Origin: Symsagittifera roscoffensis
Taxonomy: Eukaryota > Xenacoelomorpha > Acoela > Convolutidae
Length of the DNA: 64,000 nucleotides
Reading direction: 5' to 3'
Assembly: GCF_963678635.1 (NCBI RefSeq)
Contig: NC_087065.1
Span: 10,687,579 to 10,751,578 of the forward strand
Positions within the stretch are counted from its first letter, which is position 1. Every line of letters starts with the position of its first letter. A program made the translations under genes and the position numbers. Shown piece by piece: positions 11,484 to 21,241 of this stretch. The notes below the pieces were generated by a model. That model was given only the letters and a program-made list of their open reading frames with translations. It made no database searches and was not told the origin of the DNA.

Positions 11484-11689
11484 ATATTTTTGTAAATAAT
11501 TGTTGTTTGGTATTAACTTCGTTCCTTGCAATGAATTAATTTCTTCAATTTCATTTTAATTATGAGAATAGATAGGAGGTTCAAGGTAAATCATTGGAAA
11601 ACAATTAGAACTTAATTTTCTCGCTCCGAACTCGCACATGTGTTAAGAATTTTGATTGTTTTTTGCACACATATAAAGAAAAACACTGC

Positions 11690-12112
11690 ATCTTGTCAAA
11701 AAAAACTCACACACTTTAGCAATTTTTATATTTTGTCGAAAAGAGTGAAAGTTTTTGCGCATTTTGTCGAAAAAAGTGAAACACTTTTTGCATTTGTAGG
11801 AAAAAAGTGAAACACTTTTCGCATCTTGTCAAAAAAAGTGAAACCCTTTTCGCATCTTGTTAAAAAAACTGAAACACTTTTCACATTTTGTCGAAAAAAG
11901 TGAAACACTTTTCACATTTTGTTCAAAAAAGCCGAACACTTTTCGCATTTGTAGAAAAAAAGTAAAGCACTTTTCACATACGCTTGAAAAAATTGAAACT
12001 CTTTTCGTATTCTGTTGAAAAAAGTGAAACAAATTTTGCAATTTGTCGAAAAAAATTGAAACATTTTTCGCGTTTTGTAGAAAAATTTTGGAAATACGAA
12101 ACACTTATAGCA
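11690..12112. repeat. minisatellite of about 31-bp palindromic units
   Basis: About 13 imperfect tandem units of roughly 31 bp carry the core AAAAGTGAAACACTTTT. The core is itself a perfect inverted repeat (AAAAGTG-AAA-CACTTTT) and is separated by words like CGCATCTTGTC. The array therefore consists of consecutive potential hairpins. Minus-strand open frames across it (FHFF/KCEKCF-like repeats) are translations of the repeat and not genes. It sits near the middle of the 16-kb TIR element. Confidence 0.8.
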
Positions 12113-12242
12113 TCTTACCAATATAAATCATTACAATTTTTCTTGCACAGTTAATAACTAGTCTTCATGAACTTTTTGTTCAAAATTTAATCCTTTAGAA
12201 AACTAATTTTTGCATCTCTGTTGATCAGAAACATAGAAAACC

Positions 12243-12264
12243 AATGTATTAACATAGGGAATAG
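12243..12264 (-). repeat. internal copy of the TIR word
   Basis: CAATGTATTAACATAGGGAA is the same word that repeats in both terminal inverted repeats (ATGTATTAASATAGGGAATA). It is an isolated internal copy near the element's centre, 130 bp after the hairpin minisatellite. Confidence 0.5.
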
Positions 12265-13236
12265 CAAGGAAAGCCATCAATATAGAAGTTTTCTAAGCAA
12301 TAAGTCAACCTGTTTTTTTACTTTGAAAACTTGCGTTTTACGCCTTATTACAATAAAATTAAAATTTTAAATAATTTATGAAAAAACCAACAAAAAACAT
12401 GCATTTTACCAAAAAAATTCTTATTTTTCCTTGCATCTTGAGAGAGTTTTTGGTACACTTAATGAAAACTATTTTTAAATATATGTTATAAGCTGTTCAA
12501 GCTGGAAAAAAATTTAATTTTGACAAAATTCTTTTAACAAATATTTAATTATCCTAAGAAAAAACCTTTGAAAAAAACCAATCCGAGGGTCTGACAAGCT
12601 TCTCTACATAGCTAAAAAGGCGTCGTTTGAATTATATAGTAAATAAAAAAGTAATTCCACATGAGGAAATGACGTCATTACATTTTAACTTTTATAGAAC
12701 AGTAAAAATTGTAGAAAATTTCCACCAGAGAAATTAACGTCCTAATTCATAAATTTCTAGAACCTTCTAATTTTTAGAATCTACAGAATATACCCTTGAA
12801 TTTTATAAGAAGTCATTACACATTAACTTCTAGATTTTTCTGAACCTTCTAAAATCTAGAATTATCCATTCAAAATTTAAACAATCAGAGTTGCAAAACT
12901 AACTCTAAGGTGATGAGATTGATGAAAAATTTTGTGGATTTTACATAGTTAGCTAGTTTTTAAATCTAAATAAAGACACTCAACCAAGGTTGTAATTACT
13001 AGGAACAATTTTCAAGGAAATTCTTCCTCTTTAAAAAACCTTTCAGAATTAGTTTCAGAACAACAAAAAATTCTTATTCTACAAAACCCTTTAGAAACAA
13101 TTAAAGTCAACCAAATGTTGCAAAATTTCTGAATGAGTTCAGATATTTTTTTGAAAAATTCAACAAAATCTACAGCTGAAAAAAATAAGTTTCAATTCAT
13201 TTGAAATACTTCTACAGTTCAATTCATTCTATCAAC
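12265..13236. other. AT-rich stretch, no gene seen
   Basis: This is non-coding in all frames by eye. It contains repeated TTCTAGA(A)-type words between 12690 and 12870 (TTCTAGAACCTTCTAA-like, several imperfect copies in both orientations). Nothing else is recognised. Confidence 0.4.
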
Positions 13237-13739
13237 ATGAGTAGAATTCTTAAAAAACGGAAGTCTATCTCAAACTTTGAAACCAATAATAATAGAACGA
13301 GTGAGTTACTGCATCCAGTTTGAAATTGGTACCGAAACTGTCAAGACTCTAAAATTTAATAAAATCTCCCAGGCTAGTGAGCAAATTATCATAGATCTTC
13401 CAGAATGGAAAGAACTCGAGAGTAAAATAATTCGAGAATTTAGAAAAGAATTGGCAATGTCCAAGTCCTATTTGAGAAAAAAGTACGGGTTTTCATGTTT
13501 CAAATGAAAAAAATTTTGAAGTTGTGGATCTGGGATACGGAAACAATTTTCATTTGCTTACAATTGAGCATTTACTACAAATGACTAACTTTGGAAAAAT
13601 GGTTGAAATTGACACCTTCTACAGAGATCCGAAGAAGTTTTTCAGTCCCTTAAGAATTTACCTACATGATTGGCGAAAAATTGAAACAATTTGTGATAAA
13701 AGGTACAAGAAAGAAAAAATTGATGATTCAACAGGATAA
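13237..13739 (+). pseudogene. unrecognised element protein, frameshifted
   Basis: An ATG at 13237 opens a basic frame (MSRILKKRKSISNFETNN). After a shift near 13285 the protein-like reading continues to 13507 (LPEWKELESKIIREFRKELA, helical), and after a second one-base shift near 13500 it continues to TAA at 13739 (IDTFYRDPKKFFSPLRIYLH). The three pieces abut in the right order, so I take them as one 160-170-residue gene with two indels. No motif was recognised. It shares plus orientation with the 9848 and 10989 genes. Confidence 0.4.
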
Positions 13740-13962
13740 CTTAACTCTGTTTAGAAGAAAACATGGCGTGGCACATGAAGAAGAAAGTGACAACGAACTG
13801 AAAAATTAACTCAATTATTGTCTTTTTTCACATTTTTTCAAGTTTCCCATTTGTTTGTATATTGGTTTTTCTTTTCATCTGAATTAAGTGTTTCTGCGCC
13901 AAAGCTTAGTTTTGAAAGACTTATCAGGGCAAACTACCAAGAAAACATTGTGAGACAGTTGA

Positions 13963-14617
13963 TTATTTTATCACAAAGCTTACATAATCACTATTCACAG
14001 AACCATGACAATCAATAAAAGAATCAATAATCTTCAACAAATCAGACTCATCTTTTGAATTTTGAATTTTTTGAATTCTGTCTAGAAACGCTGAACCATG
14101 AGTTTGTGTGGAAGCAAGTTTTTGATTAGAACTTAGATAATGTCTCTTGTATTTTTTCCGAATTAGTCGTTTCTTTGCAATACTAGATATCTTTTCGGGT
14201 CCTTTCTATCGTAAGTTATGTTGAACTACTCGATTAAGCTGATTGAACACTTCTCCGCTTAATGTAACAAAACTTGAATGGAATCTGTGTTTAAACAAAG
14301 TGTAGAGACAGTCAATTTCCTGATATATGTAAATATTTTTATCTAATCTCTGCAAAATTTGGTTGAAAGAAGTTCCTATTAAAACCAAATGGAACTTACA
14401 ATTCTTCGTTGAACATAAAGAATTGTTATTATGTATTTTTCGTAAAACTTTTTGGAAACAGTAATAAATAGCGACTTTTTACTGTAATCTGAATAAAGCT
14501 GGGAAGAACTTGACACATAGCAGCTGCCATTGGGAAGAATGATTTTTGCAGAAAATTGTGGATTTATATAGGAGAAGTAACGCCTACACACTTTCCATAC
14601 AAAGAAAACTCATATAA
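13963..14617 (-). pseudogene. unrecognised element protein, minus strand
   Basis: The minus strand from about 14617 reads VCRRYFSYINPQFSAKIILP, continues to a stop at 14379, resumes one frame over at 14388 (LIGTSFNQILQRLDKN), passes an in-frame TAG at 14206-14208, and continues with a basic segment (IAKKRLIRKKYKRHYLSSNQ) to TAA at 13963. Total is about 210 residues. A CCAAT word (GAACCAATGTGG) and TATATGA lie just upstream on this strand (near 14620-14640), matching the promoter style of the element's other genes. Function is unknown. Confidence 0.4.
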
Positions 14618-15059
14618 AACCTTCCACATTGGTTCAAAACTATTTTTTCTCACTGAAGTGTATATTTAGAGCTATATTATCTGAGGAAAAGTCAGACAAA
14701 ACATACAATTTAATCGAAATTGACATAAGACATTGACCTAGTATCAGTTAGTTTTTTCAGTTATTGCATAAGAAGTTACAGAAAAACTTAATTAATTACT
14801 GTTTTTTTTTCTAAATTTTGGTAAATTTTGTCTTATTTGAACAGAATTACAAACAAGAAGGTAGTTGAAAACCTTTTTAATAGTTTTTGACTTTCTGTAT
14901 TTAATTAGTTTTTTTTTTTGCCATAATTTGAGTTTTTGATTGGCTACATCAATTCTTATTTCTCAAGGATTGAAAAAGTTTTTATGGTGATTACAAAATA
15001 AACTAAACATGATAAAATAATTTCCAGTTTTTTAGGTTTCTTTGTTTGTTTCAGTCAAC

Positions 15060-15212
15060 ATGTTTCTATCAAAAGCGTTTTCAATGTCTGAAATGGACAT
15101 TCATCAGATTTCAAAATTGAACTATTGCAAAAAACTACAAGAGTGGTGGACAGATGACGTTGATGGAGATTGTATTAGTTTTAAATTGTTTAGAAACACA
15201 GAAAATTTTTAA
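15060..15212 (+). CDS. small frame of 50 residues, unknown
   Basis: The ATG at 15060 encodes 50 residues (MFLSKAFSMSEMDIHQISKL start; EWWTDDVDGD in the middle) ending at TAA 15212. Codon content looks protein-like compared with the AT-rich surroundings. A splice-acceptor-like pyrimidine tract and CAG directly precede it, and a GATTGGC (CCAAT) word lies near 14938. It ends 10 bp before the first copy of the 0.8-kb duplication, so it may be a first exon whose donor I cannot see. Confidence 0.3.
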   Translation: MFLSKAFSMSEMDIHQISKLNYCKKLQEWWTDDVDGDCISFKLFRNTENF

Positions 15213-15221
15213 TCCGAAAGT

Positions 15222-16044
15222 TTGAGGAGATTTTGTTGCGATAATTTTGTAGAAGTATATAACATACGCTAATAAGTATTTAAGAATTTGTTAAAAAGTT
15301 GTAAAAAACTGGTTATTTATGATACATCGACTAATTGAAATGTTTTGTCTTGTTAGCATTTAAAAGTTTTCCTTCTTTAATGTTTGTAAAAGTGTTCATA
15401 GAGTAGTGCAATTTTAAGCAGATACGGCGTTAATTTATTCAAAATTATGGTTTTCTACTGTTTTCTGACGATTTCAGAAGAAAAATTGAGAATTGACTTT
15501 GAAAAAATTTAAAAAATATTTGTTTTTGCTAATTTGTGAAAATTTCAACTCAATAATATGCATAATTCTCAATTAAAAATTTAATTCAGTATAGAAATTC
15601 AGAGTTGCAACAGCAACATACATTTATTTGGTTGAGAAAGTCATTTGAAGATTTTTAGCAAAGGATTTATGGTACTAATTCTGCATCGAATCATTGAGCA
15701 ACCGTTGAAATGATACATTTTCCATCTAAAATTCAGTTTTCAAGTAAAATTTTGTTCAAATAGGATTAAGTTGGAAGATAGTAGATGAAGCAGAAACTGA
15801 GAAAGTTCTAAATTGAGATAGAAACTCAATTTATTTCATTAGTGGTTTTGAGATAATTATACTAAAATTTAACTAATAGGTTTTATCTTGAGAAAAAAAA
15901 CCCAATTTAAAAACTCTCAAAGATTTATATTTATGTGTACTATTTATGTGTAATTCACTGAAATCATTGTTTTTATTTGATATATTAGGCATTTTTATCT
16001 GAACATTCAGATGTTTTGAGGATAATTCTTGTGAAGAAAACTCA
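15222..16044 (+). repeat. direct duplication, copy 1
   Basis: This copy begins TTGAGGAGATTTTGTTGCGA and runs to CTCAACA near 16044. It is highly similar (most lines of sequence align with few changes and small indels) to 17291-18091, an offset of about 2,069 bp. It ends with a splice-acceptor-like TATTAG followed by a frame (SEHSDVLRIILVKKTQ) homologous to the second exon of the downstream zinc-finger gene. Confidence 0.8.
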
Positions 16045-16455
16045 ACATAAAAACTCTCAAAGATTTATTTTGATTACTGTTTTAAATTTGAAACAAATAC
16101 AAAGTCTAGATTTGTCAGAATATCTTTTAATCGATTATCTAATTTTAAAAGACTTCCCGTTTATTATATTACATTATACCAAAAAGAAAACAATAAAAAT
16201 GTATATCTTGGAATTTTTTTCCATTGGTTAGAAATTGAACAAATCAATAAAATTTTGATCGAAATTTCAAAATTTGAATTGAAAATTGATAAAATTTTAT
16301 AAACCAGACAAGAAAACTAAATTATCTCAGTTTGGTGTCAAATTTGTATATCAGTTATGTCAGAAAAATTCAGTAAAATTAACCGATTGGGAAGTTTTAT
16401 AAACATAGTTTTGTTCTGGTCTGTAAAATAATTTAAAATCTGTGAATACTTCATT

Positions 16456-16565
16456 CTGATTGGTTATTACCACAAATTTTACTGTGAAGGAATGCTCGAT
16501 TCTGATTGGTTGATATCAGAAAAGATAAAAGTTTCCTTATAATTAATACTCGAATCTGATTGGTT
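16456..16565 (+). promoter_or_regulatory. three CCAAT boxes upstream of the zinc-finger gene
   Basis: CTGATTGGTT occurs exactly three times at 16456, 16502 and 16556, each preceded by an AATRCTCGA- or TACTTCA-type word. The spacing is 46 and 54 bp. The cluster ends 224 bp before the ATG at 16789. Three perfect 10-mers in 110 bp of AT-rich DNA are unlikely by chance, and the same word fronts other genes in this element. Confidence 0.55.
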
Positions 16566-16788
16566 GATAGCAAAACTTTCGAAAACTCCATTGTTAGATT
16601 GCATGAATTTATTTTCAGCTAGGCTAAATAGCATGTCTATTCTGATTTTCTATCACGTTAAAAACAACTGTTTAAGAAGTTTGCTGTTTTTATTTACTTT
16701 CATTAATTTTTTGAGGCTATTCAACTTTTCGTTTCTAAAAATTTGGGACATTCTAAATCTCCCATTTATTTTTTCTCTTTTTATTGAG

Positions 16789-18243
16789 ATGCCGTCACTG
16801 AATATAAACGAACGAGTTGCATGTCTTGTATGTGGCAGAGAATACACACGTTCAGATGCGTCAAGACATCGTAGAACATGCGGTGTTTTAAAGTGTTCGA
16901 ACTGTAACTTTTATACTCATAGCAGCGAGGAACTTACAAACCATTTCAAGAAGAAATATTTTCATTATAATGTTGAATTATGTGCTCAGCACTCTCCATA
17001 CACACTCCGCGAGAAGGTAAAGTTAATAATTTTTTTGTTAAAAACGTAAAAATCATTATTAATATTAATTTTTACTGAATCTGAAATTGAATGAAGATAA
17101 TTTTGAAAAATTCTAGTTAAAGTTATGGTTTTTTCATCACAATTCATGATCTATAGTTTAATTTTTTTATTCAAAAGTTCTGATTGATGATAAAAACCAG
17201 CAACAATCGAGTTCAAATTGTCGTGAATTTTTCAAGGGAAATAGATCAGAAAATCTTTAATCTACAGTAAAAACTCAATTGGTGGCACGCTTGAGGAGAT
17301 TTTGTTGCGATAATTTCGTAGAAGTATATAACATACGCTAATGAGTATTTCAGAGTTTAGTAAAAAAAAATGTAAAAAACTGGTTATTTATGAAACATCG
17401 ACTAATTGAAATGTTTCGTCTTGTTAGCTTTTAATAGTTTTCCTTGTTTATTGTTTGCGAAAGTGTTCAAAGAGTAGTGCAATTTTAAACAAATAAGGGG
17501 GTTAATGTATTCATGTTTATGGTTTTCTACTGTTTTTTGACGATTTCAGAAGAAAAATTGAGAATTGACATAGTAAAATTGAAAAAATGTATGTTGTTGC
17601 TAATTTGTGAAAACTTCAATTTAATAATATGCATAATTCTCAACCAAAAATTTACCTCAGTAAAGAAATTCAGAGTTGAAACAGCAACATACATTTATTT
17701 GGATGAGAAAATCGCTTGAAGATTTTTAGCAAAGGATTTATGGTAATAATTCTGCATCGCATCTTTGAGCAATCGTTGAAATGATACATTTTTCCATCTA
17801 AAATTCAGTTTTCAAGTAAAATATTGTTCAAATAGGATTAAGTTGGAAGATAGTAGATGAAGCAGAAACTGAGAAAGTTCTAAATTGAGATATAAACTCA
17901 ATTTATTTCATTAGTGGTTTTGAGATAATTATACTAAAATTTCACTTATTAGTTTTATCTTGAGAAAAAAACCAAACATAAAAACTATCAAAGATTTATA
18001 TTTATGTGTAATTCACTGAAATAATTGTTATAGGTAATTTTATCTGAACAATCAGATGTTTTGAGGATAATTCTTGCAAAGAAAACTCAACAACGACATA
18101 ATTTGGAAGATTTTACAGAAATCAGAGCTCAAAAAATTTGCTTTCAAGATCTGTATTTCATTATTTTGGATCAAAAACAAATAAAAAATGATGTAGAAAG
18201 ATTTTTAGAGAAAATATTATGGAGCTTGCTAAAAATTTCTTAA
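16789..18243 (+). CDS. zinc-finger protein sharing the polymerase N-terminus, probably spliced
   Basis: The ATG at 16789 reads MPSLNINERVACLVCGREYT followed by SDASRHRRTCG, then CSNCNFYTHSSEELTNHF. This closely parallels the start of the polymerase gene (MPGLNRNEKVKCKDCAKEYS). Two CxxC...H fingers are visible in 76 residues. GAGAAG|GTAAAG at 17016/17017 is a good donor. TTATAG|GTAATT at 18033/18034 is an acceptor that keeps phase 0 and opens a further 69 residues (SEQSDVLRIILAKKTQ, then an acidic/hydrophobic tail) to TAA 18243. The predicted product is about 145 residues. The intron holds most of duplication copy 2. A nucleic-acid-binding regulator that competes with or recruits the polymerase is an inference from the shared N-terminus. 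Without splicing the frame ends at 17049. Confidence 0.5.
17291..18091 (+). repeat. direct duplication, copy 2
   Basis: This is the second copy of the segment at 15222-16044. Its upstream boundary is sharp (TTGAGGAGATTTTG shared, sequence before it unrelated). The downstream boundary is near 18091, inside the second exon of the zinc-finger gene. The duplication thus spans the intron's 3' part, acceptor and the first residues of exon 2. Confidence 0.8.
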
Positions 18244-18249
18244 CAAACT

Positions 18250-19545
18250 GATACTTTAGCAGAACCAGATGTAAGATCTCTGAATTAAATGAAACTTAAC
18301 TTGAAAAATTTCTAAAAGACACACAGTAAAAATTTTGTTCTGTTATTTTTTTAAATTGGAAAAATTAGGTAGAATTCTAGTTTTTTAAGCATTAAAATTT
18401 CGATTATTAAAATACTCAATTGTTACAGTTTGTCCCTTGATTTTTCTTTAAAATTGACTTTTTTATAACGCGCTCTTTTAGAATTTTTAGATGTTGCAGT
18501 CGTTAGGAATTAGGTTCCCTTGCGTATTTCCGGATGTTTTCAGATTATAACCAATAGAGCTACTTTTAATTTGTTCTGGAAACTCAACGTAAAAAAACAC
18601 CTTCATGTTCTCAATTTTTACATGTGCTTTTGATTGCTTTAACTAGCCTTGATTTTTTCTCACATGGACATTTTTGAGAAGAAAACTTTTGACAAAAATC
18701 AAGAACAAAAAGCAACTTAATAATTATTTTGCAAGAAAAGTGATAGTTAATGATCTCAAAAACTGTGTTTTTGCTTAAAAAGTTTACTGTAGCAACTGAA
18801 CAAGGGAATTCAATGGAAAATATTTACAAATTACATCGAAATAATCAGACGATATCAGTTCTAATTTCATCTCTGCCAGCAAATTGTTCGTTCAATTGAC
18901 ACTTTTTTCCTCCTAAATTCTCCAGTTCTAACCAAAACGTCTTGTAAAGTGAGTTCAATAGAGAAAACATGTATTAAGCAGAAAACAAGAAGAACTTTCA
19001 GACAAAGAAAGTTTTTACAGAAAAATCATGAAAACTGTGTTTTAAAAGCAACAGAGAGATAATCATCAGTTATGAAGAAGAATTTGTTGAATTTCATCTA
19101 TTATCTAATACACCTTTTTTTTAAAATTTTACCTCAATTTTGTCAATTGCAGCAGTAAATTGTTCATTTTTCATCATTGATCTGAAATTTGTTATTATCA
19201 ACATTAAAAAATTTCTCAGAAGTTGTAATTTTTGTACAAATTTGGGTTAATCATTGAGGAATAACTGAGAAGGAGTTGAATCACGGATGGTCATCTAGAA
19301 ATATTTATGAATACTGCGCTTTTCGTTCATTTGATTAGAGATTATTTTTTAAATTCTCCCTGATGTGGACAAAAACCAGTTAATTACCCAAATAAAAGGT
19401 TGAAAAAGGAAAAGTTTTGGATAGATTTGATTAATTTTTACTTTACTTTCTCGAAAATTGTTTATTTTCACTATTTCAGTATTGATTCAGCTATTACGAG
19501 CTTTATATGTTCAGAGCATTATACCATCCGCTTCTTAGCTCAAAT
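18250..19545. other. AT-rich stretch, no gene seen
   Basis: This is the right arm of the TIR element between the zinc-finger gene and the repeat-rich end. No frame longer than about 60 codons has protein-like composition. A 79-codon frame at 19400-19639 is Phe/Ile-rich and probably random. Confidence 0.4.
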
Positions 19546-19546
19546 T

Positions 19547-20165
19547 TTGGTAAACTTTATCGTATTTCAATATTTTGAGAGAAAATTGTGGAAAAATTTA
19601 TATTTTTGTTCAAGTTTTTGTATCATTGTCTCAACATGATGCCAATTAAAATACATTTTGAGCTCAATTTTAAACTCTGTACGTAAAAGTATTTTTTCAA
19701 TTAGATCAGAAGCAACAATTCATTTGCCAAAACTATGAGATTTCTGCAATTTTTTTCCAAAAACTTGAAATTTTTGCAATTTTTCCAAATACTTAAAATT
19801 TTTGCAATTTTTTCCAAAAATTTTGACTTTTTTTGAAGTTTCACTAAGTTTGAAGGCATTATGAAGACATTTCCTTCTGATATTCAGAACTTTATAAAAC
19901 CTGCTTCCGAGCTCATTAGGGTAAATTTTATCATATTTTAATGTTTTGAGTGAAAATTGTGGAAAAATCCAAAATTTTGCAATTTTTTCCAAAAAAATTA
20001 AAATTTTTGCAATTTTTTTTCCAAAAACCTTGGCTTTATCGAAGTTTCAGTATGTTTCAGCATTGTTTCAAAAAAAGAACATGATCTAATTAATGAGTTA
20101 TTAGGTCGAATTATAACAAATCTTATCGTGTTTTTTGAAAAATTTTTGATAAAAAATCCAAGTTT
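19547..20165. repeat. repeats near the right end of the element
   Basis: A word set including TTTATCRTATTTYAATRTTTTG and AAAATTGTGGAAAAAT occurs at 19555-19596 and again at 19927-19968, with a weaker form near 20120. In between, units of TTTTTGCAATTTTTTCCAAA repeat several times (19745-19825 and 19975-20025). The pattern is low complexity with a nested period of about 370 bp. Confidence 0.55.
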
Positions 20166-20439
20166 TTGCCCATCTTACCATTGACCTACCTTGAACCAAA
20201 AAAAAACATAATACTTTCATTACAAAATCTACACGTAATACTCACTAATTAAATAACGCGTGCTGAAGTTTTTGCGAAAAAATTAGACCTTTCCACGCAA
20301 AATCGAAAAATACCGTTTTTCTTACCATTTTCTTACCATCACACTGAAACCTTACCATTCACTTTCTTAATACATTGGGAAACATATTCCCTCTCTTAAT
20401 GAGTTCTCAATTCCCTACACTGAATTCTTTCACATAGGG

Positions 20440-20862
20440 AAGTCTTAAAACATGGTAAGATCGCGCGCCAAAATTTTTTTCTGAAACTTACCATCTGAAA
20501 CCTTACCATCTTAATTAGGAAACTTATTCCCTAACTTAATACATAGAAAATCTATTCCCTATCTTAAGGATTTCCTAATTCCCTACAATGAATTTCCATT
20601 ACATAGGGAAAACTAAACATAAGAAACTCGGGCGACAAAAAAAACTTACCATCTGAAACTTACCATCTGAAACCTTACCATCTGAAACCTGCTATCTTAA
20701 TACATTGGGAAACCTATTCCCTATCTTAATACATTGGGAAATCTATTCCCTATCTTAATACATAGGGTGATGACCGGATACTCTATAGCATATGTTAATA
20801 CATGGAGATCATCTCCCCCCCCCCCCCCCCCCCCCCCCCGATCGCCTCCCACATATACTACT
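20440..20862 (-). repeat. right terminal inverted repeat
   Basis: This is the inverted partner of 4716-4990, longer because the inner part contains extra ACCATCTGAAAC and CTATCTTAATACAT words. The outer part has two near-identical units of TATCTTAATACATTGGGAAA, then GGGTGATGACCGGAT, a run of 25 C (20815-20839), and GATCGCCTCCCACATATACT. The homopolymer is far longer than the 7-base run at the left end, as expected for slippage. Homology fades after about 20862, which I take as the element end. Confidence 0.75.
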
Positions 20863-21241
20863 TGTATGATTAGCGTTTTTGGTCTATGGAGGTCAACCCG
20901 GGTTTGTTACTCCCATTTCTCTTTATTTTTTTAGAGAAAATATAATTAATTTTGGTCATTAGAAGAAAAAATATTTCTTATAAAATAATCTGCAATGTAA
21001 AAAAAAATGGCTTGTGTGGCAAAACTGGTGTGAATTTACAGTTGTTAATGAGCCAACCGAAGTACAAACGAACCAAAAACTAGCAAAAATTAAAAAGCAA
21101 CCGAAATTAACGTCATTCTTTTTGAACTTATTTTGATTTTCGTAACTGTTGCATAGTTGCTAAACATATTGTTTCTACCTGGCTTAAATGGTAGCTGGTT
21201 TGTATTTGCCGACTAGTCTTGATAACATTAAATTGATTTAC
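20863..21241. other. AT-rich flank, no gene seen
   Basis: This is the sequence directly right of the polymerase element. It is AT-rich with no convincing frame or repeat. Confidence 0.3.

Larger units (their letters stand above)
4716..20862. mobile_element. 16-kb TIR element encoding family B DNA polymerase (Polinton-like)
   Basis: Long imperfect inverted repeats at 4716-4990 and about 20440-20862 face each other across 16.1 kb. Inside lie a family B DNA polymerase remnant of the protein-primed viral/transposon type, a second zinc-finger gene, and at least four other gene-like frames. Size, long TIRs and polymerase match Polinton/Maverick elements or relatives such as adintovirus-type insertions. 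However, no retroviral-type integrase, packaging ATPase, adenain-like protease or capsid protein is recognisable, and one gene appears spliced. Genes have decayed by indels and stops, so this copy is old. I could not define a target-site duplication. It could be a reduced Polinton or a separate polymerase-transposon lineage. Confidence 0.65.

Noticed and set aside
11726-12121. Minus-strand frames of 60-91 codons rich in Phe, Lys and Cys
   Set aside because: They are translations of the 31-bp hairpin minisatellite and repeat with its period.
14379-14402. A 24-nt intron (GTAAGT to AATAG, minus strand) joining the two frames of the 13963-14617 gene
   Set aside because: It has attractive borders but is shorter than a spliceosome normally accepts in animals, and the other genes of this element show plain indels. 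Treated as a frameshift.
19400-19992. Frames of 79 and 90 codons near the right end of the polymerase element
   Set aside because: They are Phe/Ile/Lys-rich readings of AT-rich repeats with no protein-like composition.
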